From Armatimonadota bacterium (GTDB lineage Bacteria; Armatimonadota; UBA5829; DTJY01), in contig JAGONM010000012.1 in the NCBI GenBank assembly GCA_017993055.1, positions 1-64,000 of the forward strand: DNA of 64,000 bases. Direction: 5' to 3'. Made by a program: the position numbers and the translations under genes. How positions within the stretch are numbered: the first letter of the stretch is position 1; every line of letters starts with the position of its first letter. This document shows, in pieces, positions 15,649-24,440 of this stretch. Under the pieces are notes generated by a model. That model had not been told where the DNA came from and did no database searches. It saw only the letters and a list, made by a program, of their open reading frames with translations.

Positions 15649-16213
15649 GTTTCCTCAGCCACAGCCAATACTCGATGTTCCCGCCGCCGCCGATGTATGG
15701 TGAACGCTCTTCCCCGAGGACTTCGAACTCCTCCGGGACCTTCGACCGCACCGCCTCCAGCACATCGGGGATGCGTTCCTCCGGCAGAACCCCCCGATTA
15801 CCTTCCGCCTCATACTGCGGCTTCACTAGCGAGAGCGCCTGCCCGCCCGGCTTAAGGATGCGCGCCATCAGTGGGAGCGCCAACTCCTGCTTCGTCCAGC
15901 CGAGGTCGCCGACCGCCAGATCGAAGAGTTCGGGCGGCGTCCAGTGGAGCGCGTTCGTCCGCTCGACGACCACCACGCGCTCGTCGGTCCGCAGCTTCCA
16001 CGCCAGCAGACCATAGGAGGTATCCACGGCATACACCCTCGCCGCGCCGCCTTGGATGAGCGCGTCCGTGAACCCGCCGACGTTGCATCCCAGGTCGGCG
16101 GCCACGAGGCCGTGCACGTCTATGCCGAAATGCTCCAGAGCGAACTGGAGTTTCAGCCCGCCCTTACCGACAAATGGGCAGTCCTTCGGCCGGTTCTGTT
16201 TCGATCGTTTCAT
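15644..16213 (-). CDS. TlyA/FtsJ-like rRNA methyltransferase lacking the S4 domain
   Basis: 189 residues. The body matches TlyA-type 2'-O-methyltransferases: VGKGGLKLQFALEHFGIDVHG, then the SAM-binding loop DLGCNVGGFTDALIQGG at about residues 41-57, then VYAVDTSYGLLAWKLR, VVERTNALHW and a catalytic-region string SLVKPQYE. The usual 60-residue N-terminal S4 RNA-binding domain is absent and no open frame upstream supplies it. It is therefore a short or domain-lost TlyA homologue. Likely target is 16S or 23S rRNA. It is divergently oriented to the lipoprotein gene. Confidence 0.82.
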   Translation of the reverse strand: MKRSKQNRPKDCPFVGKGGLKLQFALEHFGIDVHGLVAADLGCNVGGFTDALIQGGAARVYAVDTSYGLLAWKLRTDERVVVVERTNALHWTPPELFDLAVGDLGWTKQELALPLMARILKPGGQALSLVKPQYEAEGNRGVLPEERIPDVLEAVRSKVPEEFEVLGEERSPYIGGGGNIEYWLWLRKR

Positions 16214-16278
16214 CAGCGCGCCTCATGGGTAATCTTTGATGATAAGCAGGCCATTGTCCTGCATCAGAAGGCGCGACG

Positions 16279-18237
16279 ATGGACACTGCGACACCTATCT
16301 CCAACTCTCGAGGATTCAGATTCTGTGCTCTTCTCGCCTTGATGCTCATCGGATGCGCGACATCCCTAAGGTGCGATATGCCATCTCCCTGGAAAGCCTG
16401 GCAACCGATCGTGGTCCGGGGACGAGAGGCCCGCGTGTGGGGGCGCGACTACCGGCTCGATGAGATCGGCCTTCCTGCGCAGATCACGTCGGCGGGCGAA
16501 CCGTTGCTCGCCCGGCCCGTGAGCCTCGATATCGCCGCCGACGGTCAGGCAGTCCGGTGGACCAGGACCTCCGGCCACTGGACTCGCGCCGGTTCGACCA
16601 GCGCCCGGTACGCCTTCAGCGCCGATTCGCCCCACCTGACGCTCAAGATCGCCGGCCTGATCGAGCCGGACGGGATGTGGCGCTTCGACGTGGACCTCAT
16701 CCCGAAGCATCCCCTCAGCCTCGACCGCCTGCGCCTCGTGATCCCGCTCGACCCGGCGCACGCGGGCCTCATGCACTGGTATCCCCTGCCGAGGAACTGG
16801 CCGAATGTCACGTTCTTCGACCGCGCTTACCAGAACTCCGGCGCTCGGCCCAGGGAATGGGAGTCGCCGTTCACGCCTCTGGTCTGGATCGGCGATGAGG
16901 AGCGCGGCCTCGAGTGGTTCTGCGAGTCCGATGAGACGTGGAGGCCCGAGGGATCGGCGCTCACCGCTGAGGAGTCCGGCGGCGCGGTCGTCTTCACGGC
17001 CCACGTGATCGAGCGCCCGACTGAGCTTTCGGAGCCGTATCGCCTGACGTTCGGGCTGCAGGCCGGCCCGGTGAAGCCGAAGTCGCCGCTGGTCGTTCAG
17101 GGCGATGTCGGCTATGGGCATTGGGCGACGTACGAGAACACGGACGCCGCTCGGCTCGAGGTGTCGAAGGGCCAGGGCATGAAGTTCGTCGGCATGCACG
17201 AGGATTGGACCGACCTCCAGGGGATGCCGAGGGTCACTCAGCCGGAGAAGCTGCGCCGTCTGGCGGATGACGTCCATGGCGCGGGCATGGGCCTCGTGCT
17301 CTACCATTCGCTCGCGCTGCCGGACACAGCGCCGGAGTTCGGCACGCTAGCTGACGACTGCCTCTGCGAGCCGAGGACCGCGAACTACGTTCACTCGCGG
17401 CAGCCCGATCAGCGGGATTACCCCGTCTGCCATCGGAGCGCGTATCCCGCGATCTGGGCGGAGGGGATCGAGGGCCTCTTCCGGGAGTACGGCATCGACG
17501 GCCTGTACCTCGACGGAGCGGCATGTCCGATCCCGTGCGCGAACCAGCGGCATGGATGCGGCTATACCGACGCCGAGGGGAAACTGCATCCCACGTATCC
17601 GATATTCGCGGCGCGCGAGACGATGAAGCGCCTGCGGACGATCTGCGAGTCGCAGTCGAGGCCGACGCTGATCGTAGCGCACATGTCCGCCATGATCACT
17701 CTGCCTTCGCTCTCCTTCGCCGATGTGCTCCTCACGGGCGAGCAGTACTGGAAGTCGCCGGAGGACTACCGCCCGCCGATCGAGTTCTTCCGCGCGGAGT
17801 GCATGGGGCACAATCACGGGATACCGACTCACTTCATCGGTTATCCGCCGCTGAATGGGGACTACGCCCGCACGATGATCGGCCTGCACAACGCGCCGAG
17901 CCCGTGGTGTCCCGGCGGCGTGGATATGTGGCGCATCTACAAGGATTTCGACGCCGACGGCGCGAGGTTCACGCCCTACTGGGCCTTCAGGCCACTCGCC
18001 TCCGCCGATGTCCCGGACGCGCTGGTGTCCGGCCTGGTGCATCCGGATGGAAGGGCGCTGCTGGCGGTCGGGAATCTGCGGCAGTCCCGGCAGGCGGTGA
18101 CGATCACCCTCGGGGCGGAGGTCGGCAGGTTCAAGTCCGCGAAGGATCCGCTGACCGACGCGAAGCTCGACATCGTCTCAGGCACGATCCGGCTCGACCT
18201 CGGTCCGGAAGCGCTTCAGTGGATTCTGCTCGATTAG
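16279..18237 (+). CDS. Putative glycosidase-like lipoprotein (DUF6067-like)
   Basis: 652 residues. The N-terminus ends in a lipobox (LMLIGC, Cys26), so the protein is probably membrane anchored outside the cytoplasm. An N-terminal beta-sandwich-like region (30-270) carries WIGDEERGLEWFCESDETW, characteristic of DUF6067-type glycoside hydrolase-like proteins. A probable TIM barrel follows (GYGHWATYENTD, GMKFVGMHEDW, then EYGIDGLYLDGA near 410), with a C-terminal beta domain. No assigned CAZy family can be given from sequence alone. Acidic residues in the GLYLDG strand are candidate catalytic groups by analogy with other barrel enzymes. Confidence 0.65.
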   Translation: MDTATPISNSRGFRFCALLALMLIGCATSLRCDMPSPWKAWQPIVVRGREARVWGRDYRLDEIGLPAQITSAGEPLLARPVSLDIAADGQAVRWTRTSGHWTRAGSTSARYAFSADSPHLTLKIAGLIEPDGMWRFDVDLIPKHPLSLDRLRLVIPLDPAHAGLMHWYPLPRNWPNVTFFDRAYQNSGARPREWESPFTPLVWIGDEERGLEWFCESDETWRPEGSALTAEESGGAVVFTAHVIERPTELSEPYRLTFGLQAGPVKPKSPLVVQGDVGYGHWATYENTDAARLEVSKGQGMKFVGMHEDWTDLQGMPRVTQPEKLRRLADDVHGAGMGLVLYHSLALPDTAPEFGTLADDCLCEPRTANYVHSRQPDQRDYPVCHRSAYPAIWAEGIEGLFREYGIDGLYLDGAACPIPCANQRHGCGYTDAEGKLHPTYPIFAARETMKRLRTICESQSRPTLIVAHMSAMITLPSLSFADVLLTGEQYWKSPEDYRPPIEFFRAECMGHNHGIPTHFIGYPPLNGDYARTMIGLHNAPSPWCPGGVDMWRIYKDFDADGARFTPYWAFRPLASADVPDALVSGLVHPDGRALLAVGNLRQSRQAVTITLGAEVGRFKSAKDPLTDAKLDIVSGTIRLDLGPEALQWILLD

Positions 18238-18278
18238 GCTGGTAGAGAGAAGGGGACAGACGATGCTGAAGGAGAATG

Positions 18279-18307
18279 TTGACAATTCTGATAGGGCTGC
18301 CTAGAAT
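18279..18307 (+). promoter_or_regulatory. Sigma70-like promoter for the PHP gene
   Basis: Perfect TTGACA (18279-18284), a 17-base spacer and TAGAAT (18302-18307). The predicted leader is about 63 bases. Confidence 0.72.
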
Positions 18308-18376
18308 GGACGCGAGTCAACGGCAGCCTTGCACTGTCGCCGGGACGATCTCTGGGCAACACCGACGGAGGAATCA

Positions 18377-20470
18377 ATGATGCTGACACGTTGCTTGTCG
18401 CTCTGCTGCGTACTGCTCTTCTGGAATGTGCCTTCTTCTACGGCCAGCCAATGGTACTCCGGAATCGTCCACGTGCACACTACGTTTTCCGACGGGTCGG
18501 ACAACATACCCCAGCGCGTGGAAACGGCGAGGAAACTTGGCTACAAGTTCCTGATAGTCACCGACCACTACGAGCAGATCAACTCCCTGGAAAAGCCGAC
18601 CGCCAAGTACGGCGGCAATCTCGCGAACCCGGCGGCAGTTGACATTACGTTCAAGGACTATCGCCGCAACTGCGACGAGCAGACCACTGACGGCGAGTTC
18701 GTCACGATCCCCGGCGCGGAGATCCAGGCGATCTGGAAAGCCGAGTCCGACACTCAGGACATGTCTCACACTCTAGCCCTGGGGCCGCTGGGGGAGTCGG
18801 GCTCGAAAGACCTTGATAAACTGCTGTCGAAACAGGGCAGCCAGCGAGAGATCATCTCCTGCGTGAACGGCAAGATGAGGATGCTTCCCGTGGCGGCCCA
18901 CCCGACGCTCATCTCGGAGAAGTCGTTCCCCAAAGTCTGGGAGTGGCAGCGCTGCCGGTACGACCTGCGCAGTCCCGAAGCCTATGAAGGCATCCGAGGG
19001 GTGGAGTTCTTCAACTCCGAAACGCCCGAACAGGACCGCGGGGTGCTCGACTGGTATATGTCCCTCATCCGCGATGAGATGAAGAAGCCACAGAACAAGC
19101 GCAAGACCATCCTCGTGACGGCCGGGTGCGACAGTCACGGTTGGAAAGACCTCAAGGACCTGGAGCGCTGGCTGCGCGTCACCCGCGTGTGGGCCGATGA
19201 GCTTACATCCGAAGGACTGCTGAAGGCGCTCGGAGAGGGGCGCTGCTACGCGTCCGCAATGGGCGCTTACCTGAAGGAAAGCAGTCACCTGCCCGGCGGG
19301 ACCGCACAGAATGTCGGCATCCCGACGTTTCGCTTCACGGTTGCGCTGCCTGCGCGCTCGGATTCCTTCCTGAACTCGATTGTCCGGAATTATGGGGTTA
19401 CTCTGAAGGTTGCCACCGAACTGCTCTCAGAGAAGATCGGTACCACCGATATCGTTATGTATCGAGACGGCGTGGAGGTGCCTGAGTCGCGTAAGAGCTT
19501 CAAGGGTACGCCCACGAGTGTATCCTACGAATGGACGGACAAGAGTGCGTCTCTGGGTGAGCACTGGTATGTTCTTTGCGTCGACGGATTGCTGGTGACT
19601 TCGCCGATAGCGTTGAGGGTGACCGGAAGGGTGACTGACGATATCGCGCAGATCATAGCCTTTCTGCGCAAGCACAACAAACCGGCGCTAGTCGGCTCGG
19701 TCGTCAAGACCATGGAGCAAGAGGGCTATCACGTCGAACACGTTCTGTACGGCGATCACGAAACGGGTGCTACTAAGATCATGATGAAGGGATTCTACGA
19801 TTTCCTTATCATGGCAGATATCATCCGCAATGAAGCCGTGGAGGCGCGACTTGGTATGATAGATTACCGTGATGGGTTTTGGTGGAGCAAGGATAACGGT
19901 TTCTCGAGCACCTGTGACCACGAAATGGGTAGCGCCTACTACCAACGGCTCTTGGATAAGATACTGGCTAACTTCACGGTGACTGAGATAGGTGTTGAAC
20001 TTCAGACCCTTGACGACGAACTCATGAGGCGGATGGAAGCTGAGCTTGGACCTGCGGACGAGAAGAGCCGCATCTGGGGTGATGGTGCCGGGCACGAGAG
20101 CGGACCCTGGGAAGCAGAGTGGGGAAAGCCGACCAGGTTCCAGCTAAACCCCTGGACAGACAACTACAGGATATACGCCGCTTGTGGCGACCCTCCTCCG
20201 CTGCGATTGGCGGATCTGTTACCATACGAGACGGACGGATTCCCGTATTCGCCTGGCTTCAGGATCAACCCCCCTGATGCCAAAGGTGTATACGTTATTA
20301 GTATGGTTGCCATATTCAACGCGGGAGTCAATGGACCGCCGATATCGGAACAGCTTCGGGGATACTACAAAGATATTGGCCACTTCAAAGAACTAGCCAA
20401 CGCATGGATAAGGTCCAAAGGATATGACCCGAGCAAAATGAAAATCCGCTGGGACTACACCAAGTATTGA
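18377..20470 (+). CDS. Secreted PHP-domain protein with an unrecognised C-terminal half
   Basis: 697 residues from ATG 18377 with GGAGG five bases upstream. A signal peptide (MMLTRCLSLCCVLLFWN...STAS) is followed at once by a PHP metallohydrolase domain: HVHTTFSDGS (His32 and His34), TDHYEQ and, near residue 255, AGCDSHGWKD. This CehA/McbA-like arrangement hydrolyses phosphate or carbamate esters. Residues from about 420 to the end (KTMEQEGYHVEHVLYGDHE, WWSKDNGFSSTCDHEMG, AWIRSKGYDPSKMKIRWDY) match nothing I recognise. This half is visibly richer in A and T than its neighbours, which could mean a later fusion or transfer. Confidence 0.75.
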   Translation: MMLTRCLSLCCVLLFWNVPSSTASQWYSGIVHVHTTFSDGSDNIPQRVETARKLGYKFLIVTDHYEQINSLEKPTAKYGGNLANPAAVDITFKDYRRNCDEQTTDGEFVTIPGAEIQAIWKAESDTQDMSHTLALGPLGESGSKDLDKLLSKQGSQREIISCVNGKMRMLPVAAHPTLISEKSFPKVWEWQRCRYDLRSPEAYEGIRGVEFFNSETPEQDRGVLDWYMSLIRDEMKKPQNKRKTILVTAGCDSHGWKDLKDLERWLRVTRVWADELTSEGLLKALGEGRCYASAMGAYLKESSHLPGGTAQNVGIPTFRFTVALPARSDSFLNSIVRNYGVTLKVATELLSEKIGTTDIVMYRDGVEVPESRKSFKGTPTSVSYEWTDKSASLGEHWYVLCVDGLLVTSPIALRVTGRVTDDIAQIIAFLRKHNKPALVGSVVKTMEQEGYHVEHVLYGDHETGATKIMMKGFYDFLIMADIIRNEAVEARLGMIDYRDGFWWSKDNGFSSTCDHEMGSAYYQRLLDKILANFTVTEIGVELQTLDDELMRRMEAELGPADEKSRIWGDGAGHESGPWEAEWGKPTRFQLNPWTDNYRIYAACGDPPPLRLADLLPYETDGFPYSPGFRINPPDAKGVYVISMVAIFNAGVNGPPISEQLRGYYKDIGHFKELANAWIRSKGYDPSKMKIRWDYTKY

Positions 20471-20510
20471 CACGCATTCAAGAGCGGGAAGGCATCATCT
20501 GTGGCGCGGG

Positions 20511-21191
20511 TCAGATACGCCGGAGTGCCGCTTCAAACCGCTCGGAGTAGATGCCATCCGCGTGGCGGTTCATACCCAGGATCCTCTCAACGAAGGTGAT
20601 CCCCCGGGTCGCCTGGTTTCGCGCGCTCTGCGACCGATGGCATTCCAAGAGCGACGCCTTCCACAAGGCTTCGTCCTCGCCGAAAGTCACCTCCACGTTC
20701 GGATGGAAGTCCTCGGACTTCGGATCCTCGTTGCCGAGCGCCAGGAGCGGCCGGGTCACCGAGTCGGCCCACTGATCGAACCACTCGTACACCAGCCGAT
20801 GGGTCGGATTGGAATCCTTCCCATGGGGCAGGAGTACCACATCAGGTTGCAGGCGGTCGAGCAGGGAGGTCACCGCGCGGCGATTGGCATCAGTCAGGGC
20901 AAGCTCGCCCTCGTCGGTTTCCTCTGCCTCCAGGAAGTAGAGCCGGTCCGACGGCAGACCGAAGAGACGCGCCGACTCGCGCTGTTCGGCCAGGCGCACC
21001 TCGGCCTTCATCCGCCGATCAGGGCCGCAGAAGTCGTCGGTAACGCCGGACCAGCCCGAGGTGACGACCGCCCAGTGCATCTCCCAGCCGCTATCGGCCA
21101 AAAGACGAAGGGTCACCGCGATCGCATCCGGATCGTCCGGATGAGGGGCCAGTGCCAACGCGATTCCTCGATCCCAGGCACCCGGCGCCAT
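20511..21191 (-). CDS. LmbE/PIG-L family N-acetyl-sugar deacetylase
   Basis: 226 residues from ATG 21189-21191. The zinc motif APHPDDPDAIAVTL is at residues 13-26. The second His of the family is expected in the string PHGKDSNPTHRLVYEW near residue 120. PIG-L enzymes deacetylate N-acetylglucosaminyl compounds. The frame stays open 65 codons further upstream through a low-complexity GGAGTG tract; those residues (EEWECGSMGVWECGSPEF) look like translated repeat, so the shorter start is preferred. No convincing ribosome site precedes it, so the start is uncertain. Confidence 0.78.
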   Translation of the reverse strand: MAPGAWDRGIALALAPHPDDPDAIAVTLRLLADSGWEMHWAVVTSGWSGVTDDFCGPDRRMKAEVRLAEQRESARLFGLPSDRLYFLEAEETDEGELALTDANRRAVTSLLDRLQPDVVLLPHGKDSNPTHRLVYEWFDQWADSVTRPLLALGNEDPKSEDFHPNVEVTFGEDEALWKASLLECHRSQSARNQATRGITFVERILGMNRHADGIYSERFEAALRRI

Positions 21192-21210
21192 CAGGCGGAT
21201 GAACTCAGGG

Positions 21211-21288
21211 CTCCCACACTCCCATACACCCATACTCCCGCACTCCCACTCCTCCATTCTCCCCTTCTCCCACTCCCCCCTTCCCATC
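21211..21288. repeat. CTCCCAC/CTCCCATAC low-complexity tract
   Basis: About 78 bases of degenerate heptamer- to octamer-spaced CTCCCAC, CTCCCATA and CTCCCCTT units. Nearly every G/C is on one strand (homopyrimidine-rich on plus). It lies between the LmbE start and the mntA promoter. Confidence 0.7.
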
Positions 21289-21290
21289 CA

Positions 21291-21319
21291 TTGACTGGCG
21301 CGGGGACTTCGGGTATAGT
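21291..21319 (+). promoter_or_regulatory. Promoter for mntA-hepT, predicted leaderless
   Basis: TTGACT (21291-21296), a 17-base spacer and TATAGT (21314-21319). The start codon is only seven bases after the -10 box, so the transcript should begin at or one base before the ATG. Confidence 0.7.
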
Positions 21320-21326
21320 ATGGCCG

Positions 21327-21626
21327 ATGAGAAACCATCCAAACCTTGACCGCGAACGGATCGCTGAGTTCTGCAGGCGAAACCACATACGGAAGCTGTC
21401 CTTGTTCGGCTCGATCCTGCGACAGGATTTCCGGATCGACAGCGATGTGGACGTTCTCGTAGAGTTCGAGCCGGGCTACCGGGTCGGACTGATCCGGATG
21501 GCCGCGATGGAGAACGACCTCTCCGCGATGATCGGCCGCAAGGTGGACATGCGTACCCCTCAGGATCTCAGCCGCTATTTTCGTGACAAGGTCGTGTCTT
21601 CAGCCGAGGTCCAGTATGTTGCCTGA
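21327..21626 (+). CDS. mntA: MntA-type nucleotidyltransferase antitoxin
   Basis: 99 residues. The minimal nucleotidyltransferase motif GS-x10-DxD is intact: Gly28-Ser29 and Asp40/Asp42 (LFGSILRQDFRIDSDVDVLV). In characterised MntA-HepT pairs this enzyme adds AMP residues to a tyrosine of the HEPN toxin and so neutralises it. It overlaps the hepT start by 11 bases, the usual arrangement. No ribosome site precedes the ATG, consistent with leaderless translation. The pair could be a stress or anti-phage module. Confidence 0.87.
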   Translation: MRNHPNLDRERIAEFCRRNHIRKLSLFGSILRQDFRIDSDVDVLVEFEPGYRVGLIRMAAMENDLSAMIGRKVDMRTPQDLSRYFRDKVVSSAEVQYVA

Positions 21627-21960
21627 AGAAGACATCGTGAGACTCCGCCACATGCTGGATGCTGCTGAAGAAGCGCTCGACTTTGCACGTGGCAGATCAA
21701 GGGCGGACCTCGATACCGACCGCATGTTTGCTCGCGCGGTTGTCCAGGATATCGAGATCGTCGGCGAGGCTGCCGGCGCTGTCAGTCGGGAGACGCAGGG
21801 TCTATACCTGGACATACCGTGGGCCGCGATTACCGCCATGCGCAACCGGCTCATTCACGCGTATTTCGACATAGACCTGGATCGCGTGTGGGATACCCTG
21901 GTGGACGACCTCCCGAGCCTTGTCCCGGAACTGCGCCGTATCGTTCGAGGGCAAGACTGA
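21616..21960 (+). CDS. hepT: HepT-type HEPN ribonuclease toxin (DUF86)
   Basis: 114 residues. The HEPN catalytic motif R-x4-H-x-Y is complete: Arg76, His81 and Tyr83 in the string MRNRLIHAYF. In the known family Arg and His cut RNA and the Tyr is the AMPylation target of MntA. The start ATG 21616 lies inside mntA in another frame, which favours translational coupling. Both partners keep their key residues, so the module looks functional. Confidence 0.87.
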   Translation: MLPEEDIVRLRHMLDAAEEALDFARGRSRADLDTDRMFARAVVQDIEIVGEAAGAVSRETQGLYLDIPWAAITAMRNRLIHAYFDIDLDRVWDTLVDDLPSLVPELRRIVRGQD

Positions 21961-22000
21961 GCGAAGCCCCAAAACTCCCTTCGCCTCTCCGTCCCTCGTG

Positions 22001-22009
22001 TGCTACAAT
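22001..22009 (+). promoter_or_regulatory. Extended -10 promoter for the zinc dehydrogenase
   Basis: TG-n-TACAAT (22001-22009) with a weak TTCGCC (21980-21985) 18 bases upstream. It is 28 bases before the start codon. Confidence 0.5.
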
Positions 22010-22037
22010 CAGCCATCGCCGTCCGAGGAGGGATTCC

Positions 22038-23105
22038 ATGCTGCCCAAGACCATGAGAGCCGTCGTCACATACGGTCCGGAGGACTACCGGCTCGAGGAA
22101 GTGCCGACCCCGCAGGCCGGACCCGGAGAGGTCGTCGTCAAGGTTGACCACGCGGGAGTCTGCGCGAGTGACGTGAAGTGCTTCACCGGCGCTCACCACT
22201 TCTGGGGACCCGGTGGGGCGTGCGAGCCGCCGATCATCGCGGGCCATGAGTTCGCGGGTGAGGTCGTCCAACTCGGCGAAGGCGCTGGGGAGAAGCACGG
22301 CCTGGCGATCGGCGATCTCGCCGTCTCGGAGCAGATCGTCCCCTGCGGCGAGTGCCGATACTGCGCGACCGGCAGGTACTGGCTCTGCAGGGAGGCGAAC
22401 GTCTACGGCTTCAAGCAGAAAGTCCCGGGTGCGTGGGCCGAGTACATGAAGTTCCCCGCCAAGTCGCGCAACTACAAGCTGCCCGTGGGAATCTCCCGGA
22501 CCGCCGCCGCCGCGATCGAGCCGCTCGCATGCTCGATCCATGCCGTCCAGAGGGCGCAAATCCAACTCGGCGATGTCGTCGTGATCGCGGGCGCGGGGAC
22601 TCTCGGCCTCGGGATGGTCGGCGTCGCGAAGCTCCTGACCCCATCGCTCCTGATCTCGATTGATCCGAAGGACTACCGCCTGGAGGTGGCAAAGCATCTC
22701 GGCGCGGACATGACGATGAACCCCGACCGGGAGGATGTCGTCGCGCGGGTGCTCGATCTGACCGACGGCTACGGGTGCGATGTCTACATCAATGCGACCG
22801 GCTACCCGGAGTCGGTGCTCCCCGGCCTGATGATGCTCCGGAAGCTCGGCACGTTCGTGGAGTACGGCGTCTTCCGCGAGCCGGCGACCGTGGACTGGAC
22901 GATCATCGGCGACAAGAAGGAGCTGAACGTCCTCGGGGCGCACCTCGCGCCGTACACGTTCCCGCTGGCGATTGACTACATCATGCGCGGCCTGGTGGAT
23001 GTCTCCCCGATCGTGACCCACGAACTGCCGCTGGAGAACTACGAAACCGCCCTCCACATGGTCCACGAAGCGACGGAATCTATCAAGGTGCTGCTGAAAC
23101 CTTGA
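22038..23105 (+). CDS. Zinc-dependent polyol/alcohol dehydrogenase
   Basis: 355 residues of the medium-chain dehydrogenase/reductase superfamily, close in layout to sorbitol and threonine dehydrogenases. Catalytic zinc ligands are seen in the strings HAGVCASDVKCF and GHEFAGEVVQLG. The structural zinc loop is PCGECRYCATGRYWLC. The NAD site is GAGTLGLGMVGVAK near residue 185. The start ATG follows GAGGAGGG. Oxidation of a sugar alcohol or an activated hydroxyl is likely; the substrate is not recognisable. Confidence 0.87.
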   Translation: MLPKTMRAVVTYGPEDYRLEEVPTPQAGPGEVVVKVDHAGVCASDVKCFTGAHHFWGPGGACEPPIIAGHEFAGEVVQLGEGAGEKHGLAIGDLAVSEQIVPCGECRYCATGRYWLCREANVYGFKQKVPGAWAEYMKFPAKSRNYKLPVGISRTAAAAIEPLACSIHAVQRAQIQLGDVVVIAGAGTLGLGMVGVAKLLTPSLLISIDPKDYRLEVAKHLGADMTMNPDREDVVARVLDLTDGYGCDVYINATGYPESVLPGLMMLRKLGTFVEYGVFREPATVDWTIIGDKKELNVLGAHLAPYTFPLAIDYIMRGLVDVSPIVTHELPLENYETALHMVHEATESIKVLLKP

Positions 23106-23311
23106 GAATCTTCCGGAATTCTCACCAAACGATATGACAACCTGTCCGGCGGGTGATACCATGGATTCAGCTTTGGGGCCGATGGGCGGTCGCCGGACTG
23201 CGATTCCGCTGTCCTTACTCACCTCCCTTCCTGAATCCATTCCGAGGGCTTCTACGCCCATTCGGCCCCGTATTTCTACCGGCCCCCGGCGGCTGGAAAG
23301 GAGACGGGAGT

Positions 23312-24301
23312 ATGAAAGAGAATATCGTACAAGACGCTCTGCTGAAGGCGGAGATCAGGGAAGCGCAGCAGTTCGAGAACATGACGGTCCTGCCGCTGTT
23401 CTCGGATATCGAACAGGGACCGGCGTACCTGACGCTCGGCGAAGCGATGGAGAAGCAGTTCCTGACGGTGAAGGAGATTGACGAAGGGGGATCCGTCCCG
23501 AGGCTGTGCGCGGTCAACAGCGGTGACGTCCCTGTGCTGCTCCTCGACGGAGAGGAGATGATCGGGGCGAAGCAGAACCGTGTCGTCAACACCACGATCC
23601 TGCTGGACGCGAAATCGGAAACCGTGATACCGGTGAGCTGTACCGAACAGGGCAGGTGGCACTACACGTCCGAGAGGTTCGATGAATCGGCGCATCTCCT
23701 GTCCCGGCGCACGAGGGAATCCAAGCTTTCTTCCGTGAGCCGGTCCCTGCACGCAGGCGCGTCCTTCGCCTCGAACCAGTCCGAGATATGGTCGGAGATC
23801 GCGGACATGCATACGGCTGCCGGTGTGGACTCGCCTACCGGGGCCATGAGGGATGTCTACGAGCGCCGCTCCGCGGACATCTCGCAGTACCTGGACGCCT
23901 TCCCGTGCGCGCCCGGGCAGAGGGGAGTCCTCGTATTCGTCAACGGCCGGGTCAGTGGCCTCGACTTCCTGTCGTCCGAGGCGGCGTACCCGAAGCTGCA
24001 CTCGAAGCTCGTGAAAAGCTACGCGATGGACGCCCTCCTGAGGAACAGAGGCCCGTCCATGCCGGACCTCGGCGCGGCCAAGACCTTCCTGGAGGCGGCC
24101 GCCGCATCGAGTGGGTCCGTCTTCGACTCGGTAGGCATGGGCAAGGACCACAGGTACGAGGGCCCTTCGGTCGTCGGCTCGGCGCTGGTCTGCGAGGAGT
24201 CGGTCGTCCACATGGCCTTCTTCAAGGTCGAGACGCGCGGAAACGGTCCCGACATCGCCAGTTCGAGAGCCCGCATGCGCTTCCGCAGAGAGCATATCTG
24301 A
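23312..24301 (+). CDS. ARPP-1 domain protein (DUF6569-like)
   Basis: 329 residues, start ATG preceded by GGAGACGGGAG. The ARPP-1 (ARG and rhodanese-phosphatase superfamily associated) signature is clear: a long N-terminal beta region with VPVLLLDGEEMIGAKQNRVV near residues 70-90, then TTILL and IPVSCTEQGRWHY. There is no signal peptide, so it is probably cytoplasmic. In other genomes the domain occurs near phosphatases and rhodaneses; function unknown. It is a single-gene unit ending in a GC-rich hairpin. Confidence 0.75.
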   Translation: MKENIVQDALLKAEIREAQQFENMTVLPLFSDIEQGPAYLTLGEAMEKQFLTVKEIDEGGSVPRLCAVNSGDVPVLLLDGEEMIGAKQNRVVNTTILLDAKSETVIPVSCTEQGRWHYTSERFDESAHLLSRRTRESKLSSVSRSLHAGASFASNQSEIWSEIADMHTAAGVDSPTGAMRDVYERRSADISQYLDAFPCAPGQRGVLVFVNGRVSGLDFLSSEAAYPKLHSKLVKSYAMDALLRNRGPSMPDLGAAKTFLEAAAASSGSVFDSVGMGKDHRYEGPSVVGSALVCEESVVHMAFFKVETRGNGPDIASSRARMRFRREHI

Positions 24302-24312
24302 TCCCCTGCCCG

Positions 24313-24356
24313 AACCGGGCCGTCCGCGACACCTGCCCCTTGCGGGCGGCCCGGTT
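24313..24356 (+). terminator. GC-rich hairpin after the ARPP-1 gene
   Basis: Arms AACCGGGCCGTCCG (24313-24326) and CGGGCGGCCCGGTT (24343-24356) pair along 14 positions with one mismatch. The following sequence is T-poor, so intrinsic termination is likely but not classical. Confidence 0.55.
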
Positions 24357-24440
24357 GCCCTCTTCCCATCCCCGGAAGGAATCCCTCCGCCACTCCCCGA
24401 ACCTACCGGAAGACCATAACCCTTTCCCGGAGGAACCATA

